Source of the DNA: Mycobacterium sp. SMC-8
Lineage (GTDB): Bacteria; Actinomycetota; Actinomycetes; Mycobacteriales; Mycobacteriaceae
DNA length: 64,000 nucleotides
Reading direction: 5' to 3'
Assembly: GCF_025263565.1 (NCBI RefSeq)
Contig: NZ_CP079868.1
Span: forward strand, 62,001 to 126,000
Made by a program: the position numbers and the translations under genes. Shown here one piece after another: positions 55,466 through 63,264 of the stretch. Positions within the stretch are counted from its first letter, which is position 1; each line of letters begins with the position of its first letter. The notes beneath the pieces are model-generated. The model was not told where the DNA came from and did no database searches. It saw only the letters and a program-made list of their open reading frames with translations.

Positions 55466-55651
55466 ATGGACAGACCACCCACCAGGGTGCGGGAGCGGGT
55501 CCGGGTCGAGTTGCGGCTGCCACCCCATGTGGCCCAGATGATCTACGACCGTGCGCAGCACTGGGATGTCTCACTGTCCGAGGCCGGGTCACGTCTGATC
55601 CAGATCGGCCACGACGGCTGCGACAAGGACGCTATAGACCTGTGCCGCTAG
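55466..55651 (+). CDS. Ribbon-helix-helix protein of element C
   Basis: 61 aa from ATG 55466, with GGAGGCGGG upstream. The ribbon 'RERVRVELRLPPHVAQMIYD' and helix 'DVSLSEAGSRLIQIG' align with the element B protein (23556-23774), with the same 'RVRVE' strand. Only the RHH core is shared; N- and C-termini differ. Likely DNA-binding dimer, perhaps autoregulating the unit or binding the element ends. Confidence 0.65.
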   Translation: MDRPPTRVRERVRVELRLPPHVAQMIYDRAQHWDVSLSEAGSRLIQIGHDGCDKDAIDLCR

Positions 55652-55754
55652 ATCGCGCCGCCGCCCGCGGTGCGCCCAGGATCCATCCAGAAGTCGCGAA
55701 GTGAGGAGGAGAAGCTTCCAGAAACTGTTGACGTAAGGCACTTTTCGTCGGAAG

Positions 55755-55816
55755 CCCGTAAGAAACGGGAAAAGCCGGGCGGCAACCCGGCTCTCCGTCC
55801 GCCGCAAATTCGCGGC
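55755..55816 (+). promoter_or_regulatory. Structured leader of element C
   Basis: Hairpin CCCGT-AAGAA-ACGGG (55755-55769), then AGCCGGG-CGGCAA-CCCGGCT (55773-55792), then GCCGC-AAATTC-GCGGC (55801-55816). The middle hairpin is the counterpart of the one in element B, with one compensatory base-pair change and the same SGGCAA loop. Confidence 0.5.
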
Positions 55817-55863
55817 GATCTCGTTCCCTTTGGAACCTTCACCAGATCCACTCAGGAGGAACT

Positions 55864-55932
55864 TTGTTCATTTCATCGTGTTCGCATGCGCATGTCAACG
55901 GCTTCGCCGGTGTGTCGCGGAGCGTGTGCTGA
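55864..55932 (+). CDS. Leader ORF coupled to the recombinase-like gene (element C, 22 aa)
   Basis: AGGAGG lies a few bases before TTG 55864; the peptide 'MFISSCSHAHVNGFAGVSRS' plus two residues ends at a TGA overlapping ATG 55932 (TGATG). The same design as in element B at 23984-24145 supports translational coupling. The peptide is probably not functional itself. Confidence 0.5.
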   Translation: MFISSCSHAHVNGFAGVSRSVC

Positions 55933-56981
55933 TGGGCCGTCACGGCGCCATGGCGTCGGCCGCCGACGACCCGGAGCCAGCGAAGCCAGTGGCGAGGGCC
56001 AACCACGACCAAGCCGACAGCCAACGCCACGTACTCGCGCCGTTTCACCACGACGTCAACGAGGACCGCTATCGAGCGCTGGCGGGCCGCACCATCAGAG
56101 GCGTCGAACCGCGCTACCTGGTGCCCGCGCTGGAATCAGCCAAACGCCTGTGGTGCCGTCTGGGCGACTTCGCGCTGTCCACCGACCGTATCTCGGTGGC
56201 GCATCTGGCCCGCTATCTGGCGTTCGAGGCCGAACGGGTCGGCACCTTCGACTACCGAACAGCGTTGCGCCGAGCCAACGTCGACCGACATCTCATGGAC
56301 ATCGCCACCCGGAAGACCAACCGGTCTATGCGCACCATCAGGTGGATCCTGTATGACGCCGGACGATTGGTGCACCCCCGGGAATATCCCGAAGCTCGAA
56401 GCCTGCCAGCCCCCCGCACCAAGAGAATCGACGCGGCCTCGCCGCAAGACATCCGTGACTGGTACACCCTGGCACCAACCCTGCCGCCGTGGCTCCGACG
56501 ACGACTCACGCTCCTACTGGACCTCTGCTACGGCGCCGGCGCGCGGCCACCCGACTTCAAGGCCTTGCGCGGCACCTCCATCACGGGCGAGACCATCGAC
56601 GGCCGACACATCGCCATCGTGCGATTGCAGAACACAGCTGGCGGAACACGGCTCGTTCCGGTAACCGACCCCGACATTTCCAACCGTCTGTTGGCCCTTG
56701 CGCAGAGCAAGGGATCGGATTACCTGTTGCCGGCCGCGAAGGGAGAAGTCGAGCGCAACGCGACCAACCGCATCGGCGAGCAACTCCGCGCCCGCGGTCA
56801 CGGCAGCATCAGCGCGGCCGCGCTGCGTAACCGCTGGATCCTCGACCTCGCCGACCGCGTCCCAGCAGCACTTCTGCTGCAACTCGCCGACGTGGTCGAC
56901 GTTCAGGTCCTCGCCGATCAACGCACCCAACTCCCCATCTACAGCATCCATCGCGCGATCGCCCTCATGACGGAAGGCTGA
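55932..56981 (+). CDS. Tyrosine-recombinase-like protein with atypical active site (element C)
   Basis: 349 aa from ATG 55932, the codon overlapping the leader stop. Collinear with the element B protein: 'VAHLARYLAFEAERVGTF', 'TIRWILYDAGRLVHPREYP', box I 'LLDLCYGAGARPPDFKALRG', a box II-like 'SAAALRNRWILDLADR', and a C-terminal Tyr in 'LPIYSIHRAI'. As in B, the His of HxxR and the later His/Trp are not seen. Conservation of both Arg and the Tyr across diverged copies argues for a retained function. It is followed after 3 bp by the DDE gene. Confidence 0.65.
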   Translation: MGRHGAMASAADDPEPAKPVARANHDQADSQRHVLAPFHHDVNEDRYRALAGRTIRGVEPRYLVPALESAKRLWCRLGDFALSTDRISVAHLARYLAFEAERVGTFDYRTALRRANVDRHLMDIATRKTNRSMRTIRWILYDAGRLVHPREYPEARSLPAPRTKRIDAASPQDIRDWYTLAPTLPPWLRRRLTLLLDLCYGAGARPPDFKALRGTSITGETIDGRHIAIVRLQNTAGGTRLVPVTDPDISNRLLALAQSKGSDYLLPAAKGEVERNATNRIGEQLRARGHGSISAAALRNRWILDLADRVPAALLLQLADVVDVQVLADQRTQLPIYSIHRAIALMTEG

Positions 56982-56984
56982 ACC

Positions 56985-58763
56985 ATGATCACGGACTTTG
57001 AAAGCTCATACCGCCTGTCAGACAACCTCTTTCGTGAAGCCAAGGTCATCATCGAGCGATCACAAGCGGCGGAGATGATCGACGATTTCTTTGCCCAGCA
57101 TCGCGGTGCCGGCGGACAGGACTGCACCGGAATCCGCTACACCATCTCTGCCGTGCTCGTCGCAGCCCTGGGACTGTTGATGCTGGGGAGAACCCCGACC
57201 TACAAGGCCATCCAACAGGCCATCGGCGACCTCAGCCCGCGACAACTCGCCGAAGTCGGCATGGGAGGGCAAGACACCTCCCGCATCTTCGCCGACCGCG
57301 CCGAGCAACGCCGCGAGCGGACACGCTTCGTCGCCTGGCTCAACCGCCGCCTCGCACCACTGGATCCCAGCCCCGACCAACCAGCACGACGAATCACCAA
57401 CGCCGAACACCGCCGCATCATCGCCCACCGCAGCACCGAACAACGCGCAGCGAGCGGAGAAGCCACCGAACGCCTGCGAACGGTCATGAATCGCATCGTC
57501 TTCGGGTCCATCGTCGATCCGCAGCCACCCGAGGCCGTCGGTGACATCGTGGCCGACGAGACGATCTTCGACCTCGCCGGCCCCTCAGCTGGGCTGGGGA
57601 TAAAACCCGACAAACAGCGCGGAGCCGCATACTTCGGCAGTTACTACTCCCGAGATAAGCACTCCACCACCGTCCATCAAGATGCCAGCGGCGGCGGAAA
57701 GCGGGGCTTCGGCGTCGGACTGACCGCTGTTATACGCGTTGGACCACCGGAGCAGCTGCACGCGGTCGCCCCCGTCATCATCGGAATCGACGTCCATCCA
57801 CCCACCTCCGGGAGCACCGAAGGACTCGACGTGGCGATCACTCACGCCAAACGCAATGGCCTCGACACGCGGCGCGCGGGACGGGCACGCCTACCCCGCC
57901 TTGCCGTCGACATGGGCTACAACCCCAAAGACGGTTTCGCACGCCTCATGCTCGACCACCAGTACGCCGCCGTCGTGCGGTACCCACAGCACTGGACGCT
58001 CACCGATACCGCGGCCAATCCACCCGGCGCCACCACAGACGCCCCGCCGGGACCCATCCAGTTCGCCGGCTCGTTCTACTGCCCGGCCGCAGCCGACCTA
58101 CTTGCCCAACACCACATGCCCAAAACCCGCGACCTGCTGGCCGACAACGGGTGGGAGGCGCACGACCGCCGCCTGGCAAGTGTCCTGCCCTTCCTGATGG
58201 GCCTGAACTCCCGGCCGCGACTGAGCCGACCACGTGGACGCCCACCCCTGGGAGTCGAACCACGACTCGACGTGAAGGCGGAGCTGGTCTGCCCTGCCGT
58301 GCAACTGCGCGTCCAATGCCCACTCAAACCGGCCTCGTTGACACGTGCAGCCTTCGGCGCCCCCACGGCAGCGCCGACCTGGCAAGCAGGCGACCGGCAA
58401 AGCTGCGCCCAGTCGATCGTCACCGTCACTCTCACACCCAGTCAGCTCAAGAAGGCCCAATGGGGACCGGTCGGCGCCAGCTGGGAACACACGCTGTACT
58501 TCGAGGCAGCGCGCGCTCGAACCGAGCAGACCTTCAGCATCCTCAAGTCGGCCCACGTCACCAAGCTCGTCGACCTCAAATGGGGCCCCCGACGCGAACC
58601 CATGGTCAAGCTCCTGATGGCGCTCGCCGTAGCCAGCACGAATCACCGCATCCAGAAGACCTACCGGTCACGCCAGGCTCGCGAAGAATCCATCGACGTC
58701 CGCCGACGCCAGCTCCGCGACCACCTCGGACACGAACCTGCCAAGACACCGCCCCTGACCTGA
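56985..58763 (+). CDS. DDE transposase of element C (592 aa)
   Basis: D191 in 'GDIVADETIFDLAGPSAG', D309 in 'LAVDMGYNPKDGFARLML', E514 in 'FEAARARTEQTFSILK'. The same Cys-rich insertion as in B ('FYCPAA', 'ELVCPAVQLRVQCPLKP'). Similar to B over the whole length and closer to the element A fragment. N-terminal ~180 residues are helical without a known domain. Intact. It is the likely catalytic component of the unit; no named family could be assigned. Confidence 0.75.
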   Translation: MITDFESSYRLSDNLFREAKVIIERSQAAEMIDDFFAQHRGAGGQDCTGIRYTISAVLVAALGLLMLGRTPTYKAIQQAIGDLSPRQLAEVGMGGQDTSRIFADRAEQRRERTRFVAWLNRRLAPLDPSPDQPARRITNAEHRRIIAHRSTEQRAASGEATERLRTVMNRIVFGSIVDPQPPEAVGDIVADETIFDLAGPSAGLGIKPDKQRGAAYFGSYYSRDKHSTTVHQDASGGGKRGFGVGLTAVIRVGPPEQLHAVAPVIIGIDVHPPTSGSTEGLDVAITHAKRNGLDTRRAGRARLPRLAVDMGYNPKDGFARLMLDHQYAAVVRYPQHWTLTDTAANPPGATTDAPPGPIQFAGSFYCPAAADLLAQHHMPKTRDLLADNGWEAHDRRLASVLPFLMGLNSRPRLSRPRGRPPLGVEPRLDVKAELVCPAVQLRVQCPLKPASLTRAAFGAPTAAPTWQAGDRQSCAQSIVTVTLTPSQLKKAQWGPVGASWEHTLYFEAARARTEQTFSILKSAHVTKLVDLKWGPRREPMVKLLMALAVASTNHRIQKTYRSRQAREESIDVRRRQLRDHLGHEPAKTPPLT

Positions 58764-58778
58764 CGAGACCCAACCCGC

Positions 58779-58810
58779 AGCGGGCCGCGCGAACAACGCG
58801 CCGGCCCGCT
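58779..58810 (+). terminator. Stem-loop after the element C DDE gene
   Basis: AGCGGGCC pairs with GGCCCGCT around GCGCG-AACAA-CGCG, 15 nt after the stop codon. Homologous in position and sequence to the hairpin at 6191-6228 after copy A. Confidence 0.55.
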
Positions 58811-58900
58811 TCGGCATGCCCAACGCGTCCAGATAAATCCCGGCCAAAAATTACCGGTCAAGGGAAGGTCTGATCCACCCCGGCATGTCGGGAGGTTCTC

Positions 58901-59854
58901 TTATCTGAGTGCCTCCTCGGTATGAGGGTGCCGTTGGCGATGGTAATAGAGGGCTTCGGCCCGGTCCGGAGTCAGGTCCTGGCAGTAGCCATTCGGTCGC
59001 TGCCGGTTGTAGAAAGCCACCCATTCGGCGGTTGCCAGCGAGAGGTCGGCGGCACCGGGATACGGCGGCTGGTGGTCGATGAGTTCGGTCTTGTAGCTGC
59101 TGTTCACCGATTCGGCCAAGGCGTTGTCGAAGCTATCGCCCACCGATCCGACTGAGGGCAGGATCCCTTCAGCGGCCAAGTGTTCAGTGAACGCTACCGC
59201 CGTATATTGAGAGCCCGCATCGCTGTGATGGATCAGATCATCCAAAAATGTTGCACCAGAACGCTTCCTGGTATCTATGGCGTGGTTGATCGCATCGGTC
59301 ACCAGCTTCTGGGTCATCTCGGTGGCCACCTTCCAGCCTACGATCTTGCGGGCGTAGACGTCGGTCACGAACGCTGTGTAGGCCCAGCCGGCACGGGTCC
59401 GGCAGTACGTGAAATCGGCCACCCACAAACGGTCCGGCGCGCCGGCGACGAAATGCCGCGCGACCCGATCCGGAGCTCGCGTTGCTGCCGGATCAGCAAT
59501 GGTGGTGCGCACCCGGCGGCGCTTGCACGCACCCCGCCAACCCATCTCCCGCATGACCCGCTCCACAACACACCGTGAGACATCGAGTCCGTTGGTACGC
59601 AACACAATCCACGTCTTACGGGCACCCAGAACCGCGAACAGCTTGTTGGATCGGCGCAGCCGCCAGATGGCGTCGATCACCTGCGCATCAGTCCAGTCCG
59701 CCTTCGAGGGGCCACGGCGGGCGCGGTGGGCGTAATACGTCGACGGGGCGATCACGACGCCGAACTCCGAGAGCACGGCGCACATCGACTCGACACCCCA
59801 CTTGAGACCATCAGCGCCCACACGCATGTGCTGGTGGGCGCTGATGAACTCCAC
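58901..59854 (-). CDS. IS6110-like transposase orfB, copy 2
   Basis: 317 aa, residue-for-residue the same as the orfB product at 4052-5005, including the DDE residues in 'VADFTYCRTRAG', 'HHSDAGSQYTAVAF' and 'SFDNALAESVNSS'. Expressed by frameshift fusion with orfA in this family. Intact. Confidence 0.92.
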   Translation of the reverse strand: MEFISAHQHMRVGADGLKWGVESMCAVLSEFGVVIAPSTYYAHRARRGPSKADWTDAQVIDAIWRLRRSNKLFAVLGARKTWIVLRTNGLDVSRCVVERVMREMGWRGACKRRRVRTTIADPAATRAPDRVARHFVAGAPDRLWVADFTYCRTRAGWAYTAFVTDVYARKIVGWKVATEMTQKLVTDAINHAIDTRKRSGATFLDDLIHHSDAGSQYTAVAFTEHLAAEGILPSVGSVGDSFDNALAESVNSSYKTELIDHQPPYPGAADLSLATAEWVAFYNRQRPNGYCQDLTPDRAEALYYHRQRHPHTEEALR

Positions 59855-59856
59855 GA

Positions 59857-60183
59857 CTACTGAGACGGCCGGTCGAGCTCGGCAGCGAAGAAAACCGACG
59901 CCGCCTTCAAAATCGCGTTGGCCCGCTTGAGTTCAGCGTTCTCCCGGCGCAGCTTGCGCAGGACCTCGGATTCCTCGCTGGTCTGCCCAGCCCGATCTCC
60001 GGCGTCGATCTCGGCCTGGCGGACCCATTTGCGCACCGTCTCGGCGGTACCGACGCCCAGCAGATCAGCAACCCGGCCCATCGCCTCCCACTCCGAGACC
60101 GTGTCGCTGCGCAGATCGGCCACCATCTGCACCGCTCGCGCCTTCAGCTCGTCTGGATACCGCTTCGATGACTTCGTTCCCAC
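59857..60183 (-). CDS. IS6110-like transposase orfA, copy 2
   Basis: 108 aa, identical to the product at 3723-4049. HTH plus leucine-zipper-like helix. Intact and in the usual overlap with orfB. The identity of both copies implies recent transposition or gene conversion. Confidence 0.9.
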   Translation of the reverse strand: MGTKSSKRYPDELKARAVQMVADLRSDTVSEWEAMGRVADLLGVGTAETVRKWVRQAEIDAGDRAGQTSEESEVLRKLRRENAELKRANAILKAASVFFAAELDRPSQ

Positions 60184-60449
60184 GTGCCCATCCTTCCCAA
60201 CAGAAGAACTCTCCGGACACGCCGGGGCGGATCAGTCGCCGGCAGCGCTGTCTCCCGCGGCAGATCCGCGAGCCTGCATCGGCGCCGAACTCGCACAAGA
60301 AGCCGCCACACGGCCTCGTCAACCCGCACCGCGGGGTAATCCAGTTCGCGTTGCGTGCGCCGAATAATTCGCTGGAGATTCCACATAAAACCGCTGGAAC
60401 CGATTTCGCGAAGGGCGCTCGGAACAGCTGAAACGTACCGCACACCACG

Positions 60450-60577
60450 GAGCGGTTCTACGAACTGCAGGCATAAAGGTCACGATCCAGAAATGGGTCG
60501 TGACCTTTGTTTTTGTGTGGGCAGCCTCGAAGGAGTGCGCCTGATCCACAGATGCGGGAGTTAGAGGCGCAAGTCCC
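60450..60577 (+). repeat. Conserved right end of element C
   Basis: GAGCGGTTCT (60450-60459) in the dyad GCGGTTC-TAC-GAACTGC; inverted repeat AAAGGTCACGA/TCGTGACCTTT (60475-60485 and 60498-60508) followed by TGTTTTTG; AAGTCCC at 60571-60577. The same blocks and spacing as at A and B. Between here and 60958 no gene is supported with confidence. Confidence 0.7.
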
Positions 60578-60958
60578 CGGGAAGCTTGTGAACCGCCAGT
60601 TCGACAGTTCGGACTTTGACTTGTTGGAAATGGCGTCTGGGGATTGAGCCTTCAACCATTTCCCAATTGCTGCTGTCCTCGGCCGTCGGTCGTGCCGGCG
60701 CGGGGGGTCCATGCCGGCGGCGTGTTCGGCGAAGGCCTCGTTGTCGGACACGACGAGTACCTTGACGCCCGCACGATGTGCGCCCACCTGGTCGTCTACT
60801 CAAACGTCCGGTCGGCGGGTTACGGGGATTGGAGTCAGGTGCGGAAGCGATGCAAGAAGAGGGGGCCCAAAGGCGCTCCTCGTCGAAGGCAGCTTGATCC
60901 ACTTGGTCTCAGACAAGACGGCGGTCCTGCCAGATTCGAAAAAGGCGATCTCGCCGAT

Positions 60959-63103
60959 ATGGTCAGCGATATAAGCCTTTTCGCCGGTTGTAAGTCAGTT
61001 GCCGCGGTGCGGACCATTTTGCGCGAACAGATCCAGCTTGAGGTCGATGCGATGGCGGCTCTGGTACGAGACGCCGACGCGTTCGACGTCATTGAGCTGA
61101 TGCGACTACGTGAACTCGGTGTGGCTCCCCAAGCTGCGCCCGGTGGCAGCGCGCTTGTCATCGAGATCGTGGCCGCCGTGTTGCTTTCTCGGGGATCTCG
61201 GAAACCGAGCGCACTTCCGCGCGACGAAACCAGACCCCACGTGGCTGTGAACGAGTTACATCAGCGCGCCTTGCGCTTGATGCGGCTTGCGCAGGCGCGC
61301 CAACTCGCCGAGGCGGCCTTGAACGGTGACCCTCTCTCGATGCTCGCCGCCGAGTATCAAGGCGCGGTCATGGGCATCCGCAACTTGCAGTACAGCAGCG
61401 TTCGGGATGCGCACGAAGCTCGGCTCTTCGACAACGAGCGGGCGGCTAGCCTCATGCAAAAACACTTGGGATACACCTACCCGCAGGTCGTCGCAGTTCG
61501 TGAAGGCATCAGGGAGGTGTCATCGCAGCGGATGACTGAGCTCCGGAATGGAACCGCGGAGATCATGTTGCGCAACCAGGGCGTTCCGCCAGGCCAGATA
61601 CCAGCAGCCGAAGCGGAGGAAGTGGTGTCGCAAATGGTTGCTCTGATGTTTCTGCCGGGAGATCGGGCCACGATTTCCGCGAACGACGTTGCGCCCTTGG
61701 CAGGTGTCGACGATGAGACGGCGCTTGCTGTCTTGACTTCGTTCTCTCAGTTCTTCGACTCAGCGATATCTGCGACGGACCGTATCTACGACATGCTGGT
61801 CGGGACGAATCCGTTCTTGGGCACGCCGCTCGTTTCCGACGGTGCCGGCCACTTTGTATCGACGTCAAATGAGGTGGGAAACGACTCGTTGCGGAGGATC
61901 TTCGAGAAGGCGCTCACTTCGAACGGTAAGGATTTCACCGCGTACGACCAGAAAATTCGCGTCGCAATGAGCGAGCAGATCGCGCTCGACGGGCTCGCGT
62001 CGATTCTTGAGACCGCCCCGTCGCACACTGCATTCAAGTACTTTGCACCCGAAAAAAACGAGGAAATCGGCCAGCTTGGGTCCGGGTGTGCGAACCCCGC
62101 CGCGGTCGGCAAGCAAGTTGAAGGCGATGGCCTCTTCATCATCGACGACGTTGCGATCGTCGTGGAGACGAAAGGCAAGTCGATGGCCGAGCAGTCGCGA
62201 CGAGGAGACGTCACACGACTTTCGCGCGATCTCGCCGCAACCATCGGCGACGCTTGTGAACAGGCTAAACGGATCGAACGTCTCATCGAAATCAACCGGG
62301 GCATCTGGCTCGCCGACAAGAGCTGGCTGGACTTGTCGCAAATCCGGGAGGTCCGTTGCGTGGCGGCGCTTCTAGACGATGTCGGCCCACTGGGTACCGC
62401 GATCGGTCGACTGCAGCAGGCCGGAATTGTGGGCGAGGACAAACCCCCATGGATCACCTCGCTGCACGACCTCACTACCATCGCCGCCGTTTGCGATCGA
62501 CCTGCAGAGTTCTTGCACTACCTCAGGGTTCGAACGGACAGTCCGGTCACCACTCACTTCTGGGCACTTGACGAACTTGACCTTTACATGACCTTCCTCC
62601 AAGGAGATCTCTGGGTCGACGCTGATGAGGAAGACGCCGTCAACATGGTCGACGACCATTGCGTCGAGCTCAACGCATGGATGGATCGGCACGAACACGA
62701 GGGGACCGAATTACCCGAGAAGCCGTCATTCAACGCCGTCCCAGCGATGCTGGAGCTCGTTGACGCGATCGCCGCCTTACGCCAACCAGGGTGGCTGCGC
62801 TGCGGGGCCGACCTTCTCTCGTTGGCGGGCGAGGCGCAACAACAGCTGCTCGACATGATCGTTGAACTTGGCCGTCGGACCGAGGATGACAGCGACGAAC
62901 ACCACGGGGCCTTCTCATTCGAGAGCACGTGGGAGCGTCCAGCCTTCTTCCTATCGATCTGTCCGAATGGAATGGAAATCGACGATGTTGAGGCGCAACT
63001 CTTCGCATATATGCGAGCGAAGTCCACGCAGATCGGGTCCGAGCGCTCCTACGGCCTCATATTCGACACCCACCAACAATTGAGACGGTTTCTCTACTTG
63101 TAG
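60959..63103 (+). CDS. Large hypothetical protein with a PD-(D/E)XK-like nuclease motif
   Basis: About 714 aa from ATG 60959; the frame is open up to 60644 but the extra sequence lacks protein character, so the start is uncertain. A nuclease-type pattern 'EGDGLFIIDDVAIVVETKGK' puts D390 and E403-x-K405 in the spacing of a restriction-endonuclease fold. The preceding 380 residues are helical ('TYPQVVAVREGIREVSSQRM', 'DSLRRIFEKALTSNGKDF'); the C-terminal third has no known domain. Stand-alone gene directly after the right end of element C, as the other copies precede restriction-type genes. Inferred defence nuclease; not proven. Confidence 0.65.
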   Translation: MVSDISLFAGCKSVAAVRTILREQIQLEVDAMAALVRDADAFDVIELMRLRELGVAPQAAPGGSALVIEIVAAVLLSRGSRKPSALPRDETRPHVAVNELHQRALRLMRLAQARQLAEAALNGDPLSMLAAEYQGAVMGIRNLQYSSVRDAHEARLFDNERAASLMQKHLGYTYPQVVAVREGIREVSSQRMTELRNGTAEIMLRNQGVPPGQIPAAEAEEVVSQMVALMFLPGDRATISANDVAPLAGVDDETALAVLTSFSQFFDSAISATDRIYDMLVGTNPFLGTPLVSDGAGHFVSTSNEVGNDSLRRIFEKALTSNGKDFTAYDQKIRVAMSEQIALDGLASILETAPSHTAFKYFAPEKNEEIGQLGSGCANPAAVGKQVEGDGLFIIDDVAIVVETKGKSMAEQSRRGDVTRLSRDLAATIGDACEQAKRIERLIEINRGIWLADKSWLDLSQIREVRCVAALLDDVGPLGTAIGRLQQAGIVGEDKPPWITSLHDLTTIAAVCDRPAEFLHYLRVRTDSPVTTHFWALDELDLYMTFLQGDLWVDADEEDAVNMVDDHCVELNAWMDRHEHEGTELPEKPSFNAVPAMLELVDAIAALRQPGWLRCGADLLSLAGEAQQQLLDMIVELGRRTEDDSDEHHGAFSFESTWERPAFFLSICPNGMEIDDVEAQLFAYMRAKSTQIGSERSYGLIFDTHQQLRRFLYL

Positions 63104-63264
63104 GCTATTTCTGGCGCGGCCCTTCGAAGTACACACTGCCTAACCTCGACGTTTCGTGAAATAGGCTGTTGACACGACCTGTAATGCACGGAAGTGCCTG
63201 TCCTGTTTGAGAAAATGTGACTTGTCTAGGGTCCATGTTCACAAAGCGGGAAGGCACTCCGTAG
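63104..63264 (+). other. Non-coding stretch containing the probable left end of the IS1380-family element
   Basis: A CCT-type start (CCTGTAATGCACGGAAGTGC) at about 63178 is the likely IS1380 terminus. The far end is outside the window, so it cannot be confirmed by pairing. Confidence 0.4.

Larger units (their letters stand above)
58871..60234 (-). mobile_element. IS6110-like IS3-family element, copy 2 (1364 bp)
   Basis: Same terminal repeats and length as copy 1 (3672-5035), opposite orientation. Target duplication GTC at 58868-58870 and 60235-60237. Encoded proteins are identical to those of copy 1. Inserted between the DDE gene and the right end of element C. Confidence 0.93.
55466..60577 (+). 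mobile_element. Element C: RHH / leader / tyrosine-recombinase-like / DDE transposase unit
   Basis: Collinear with element B. It ends with the shared right-end structure at 60450-60577 and contains the second IS6110-like copy (58871-60234) in its 3' non-coding part. The left boundary lies in 55065-55465 and is undefined. All three protein genes are intact. Confidence 0.7.

Noticed and set aside
3672..60234. Composite transposon bounded by the two IS6110-like copies
   Set aside because: Each copy has its own complete target duplication, so they inserted independently; a common duplication outside both would be expected for a composite unit.
60561..60902. Minus-strand frame near the right end of element C as a gene
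   Set aside because: No domain, no ribosome-binding site, and overlapping equally weak frames on the other strand.
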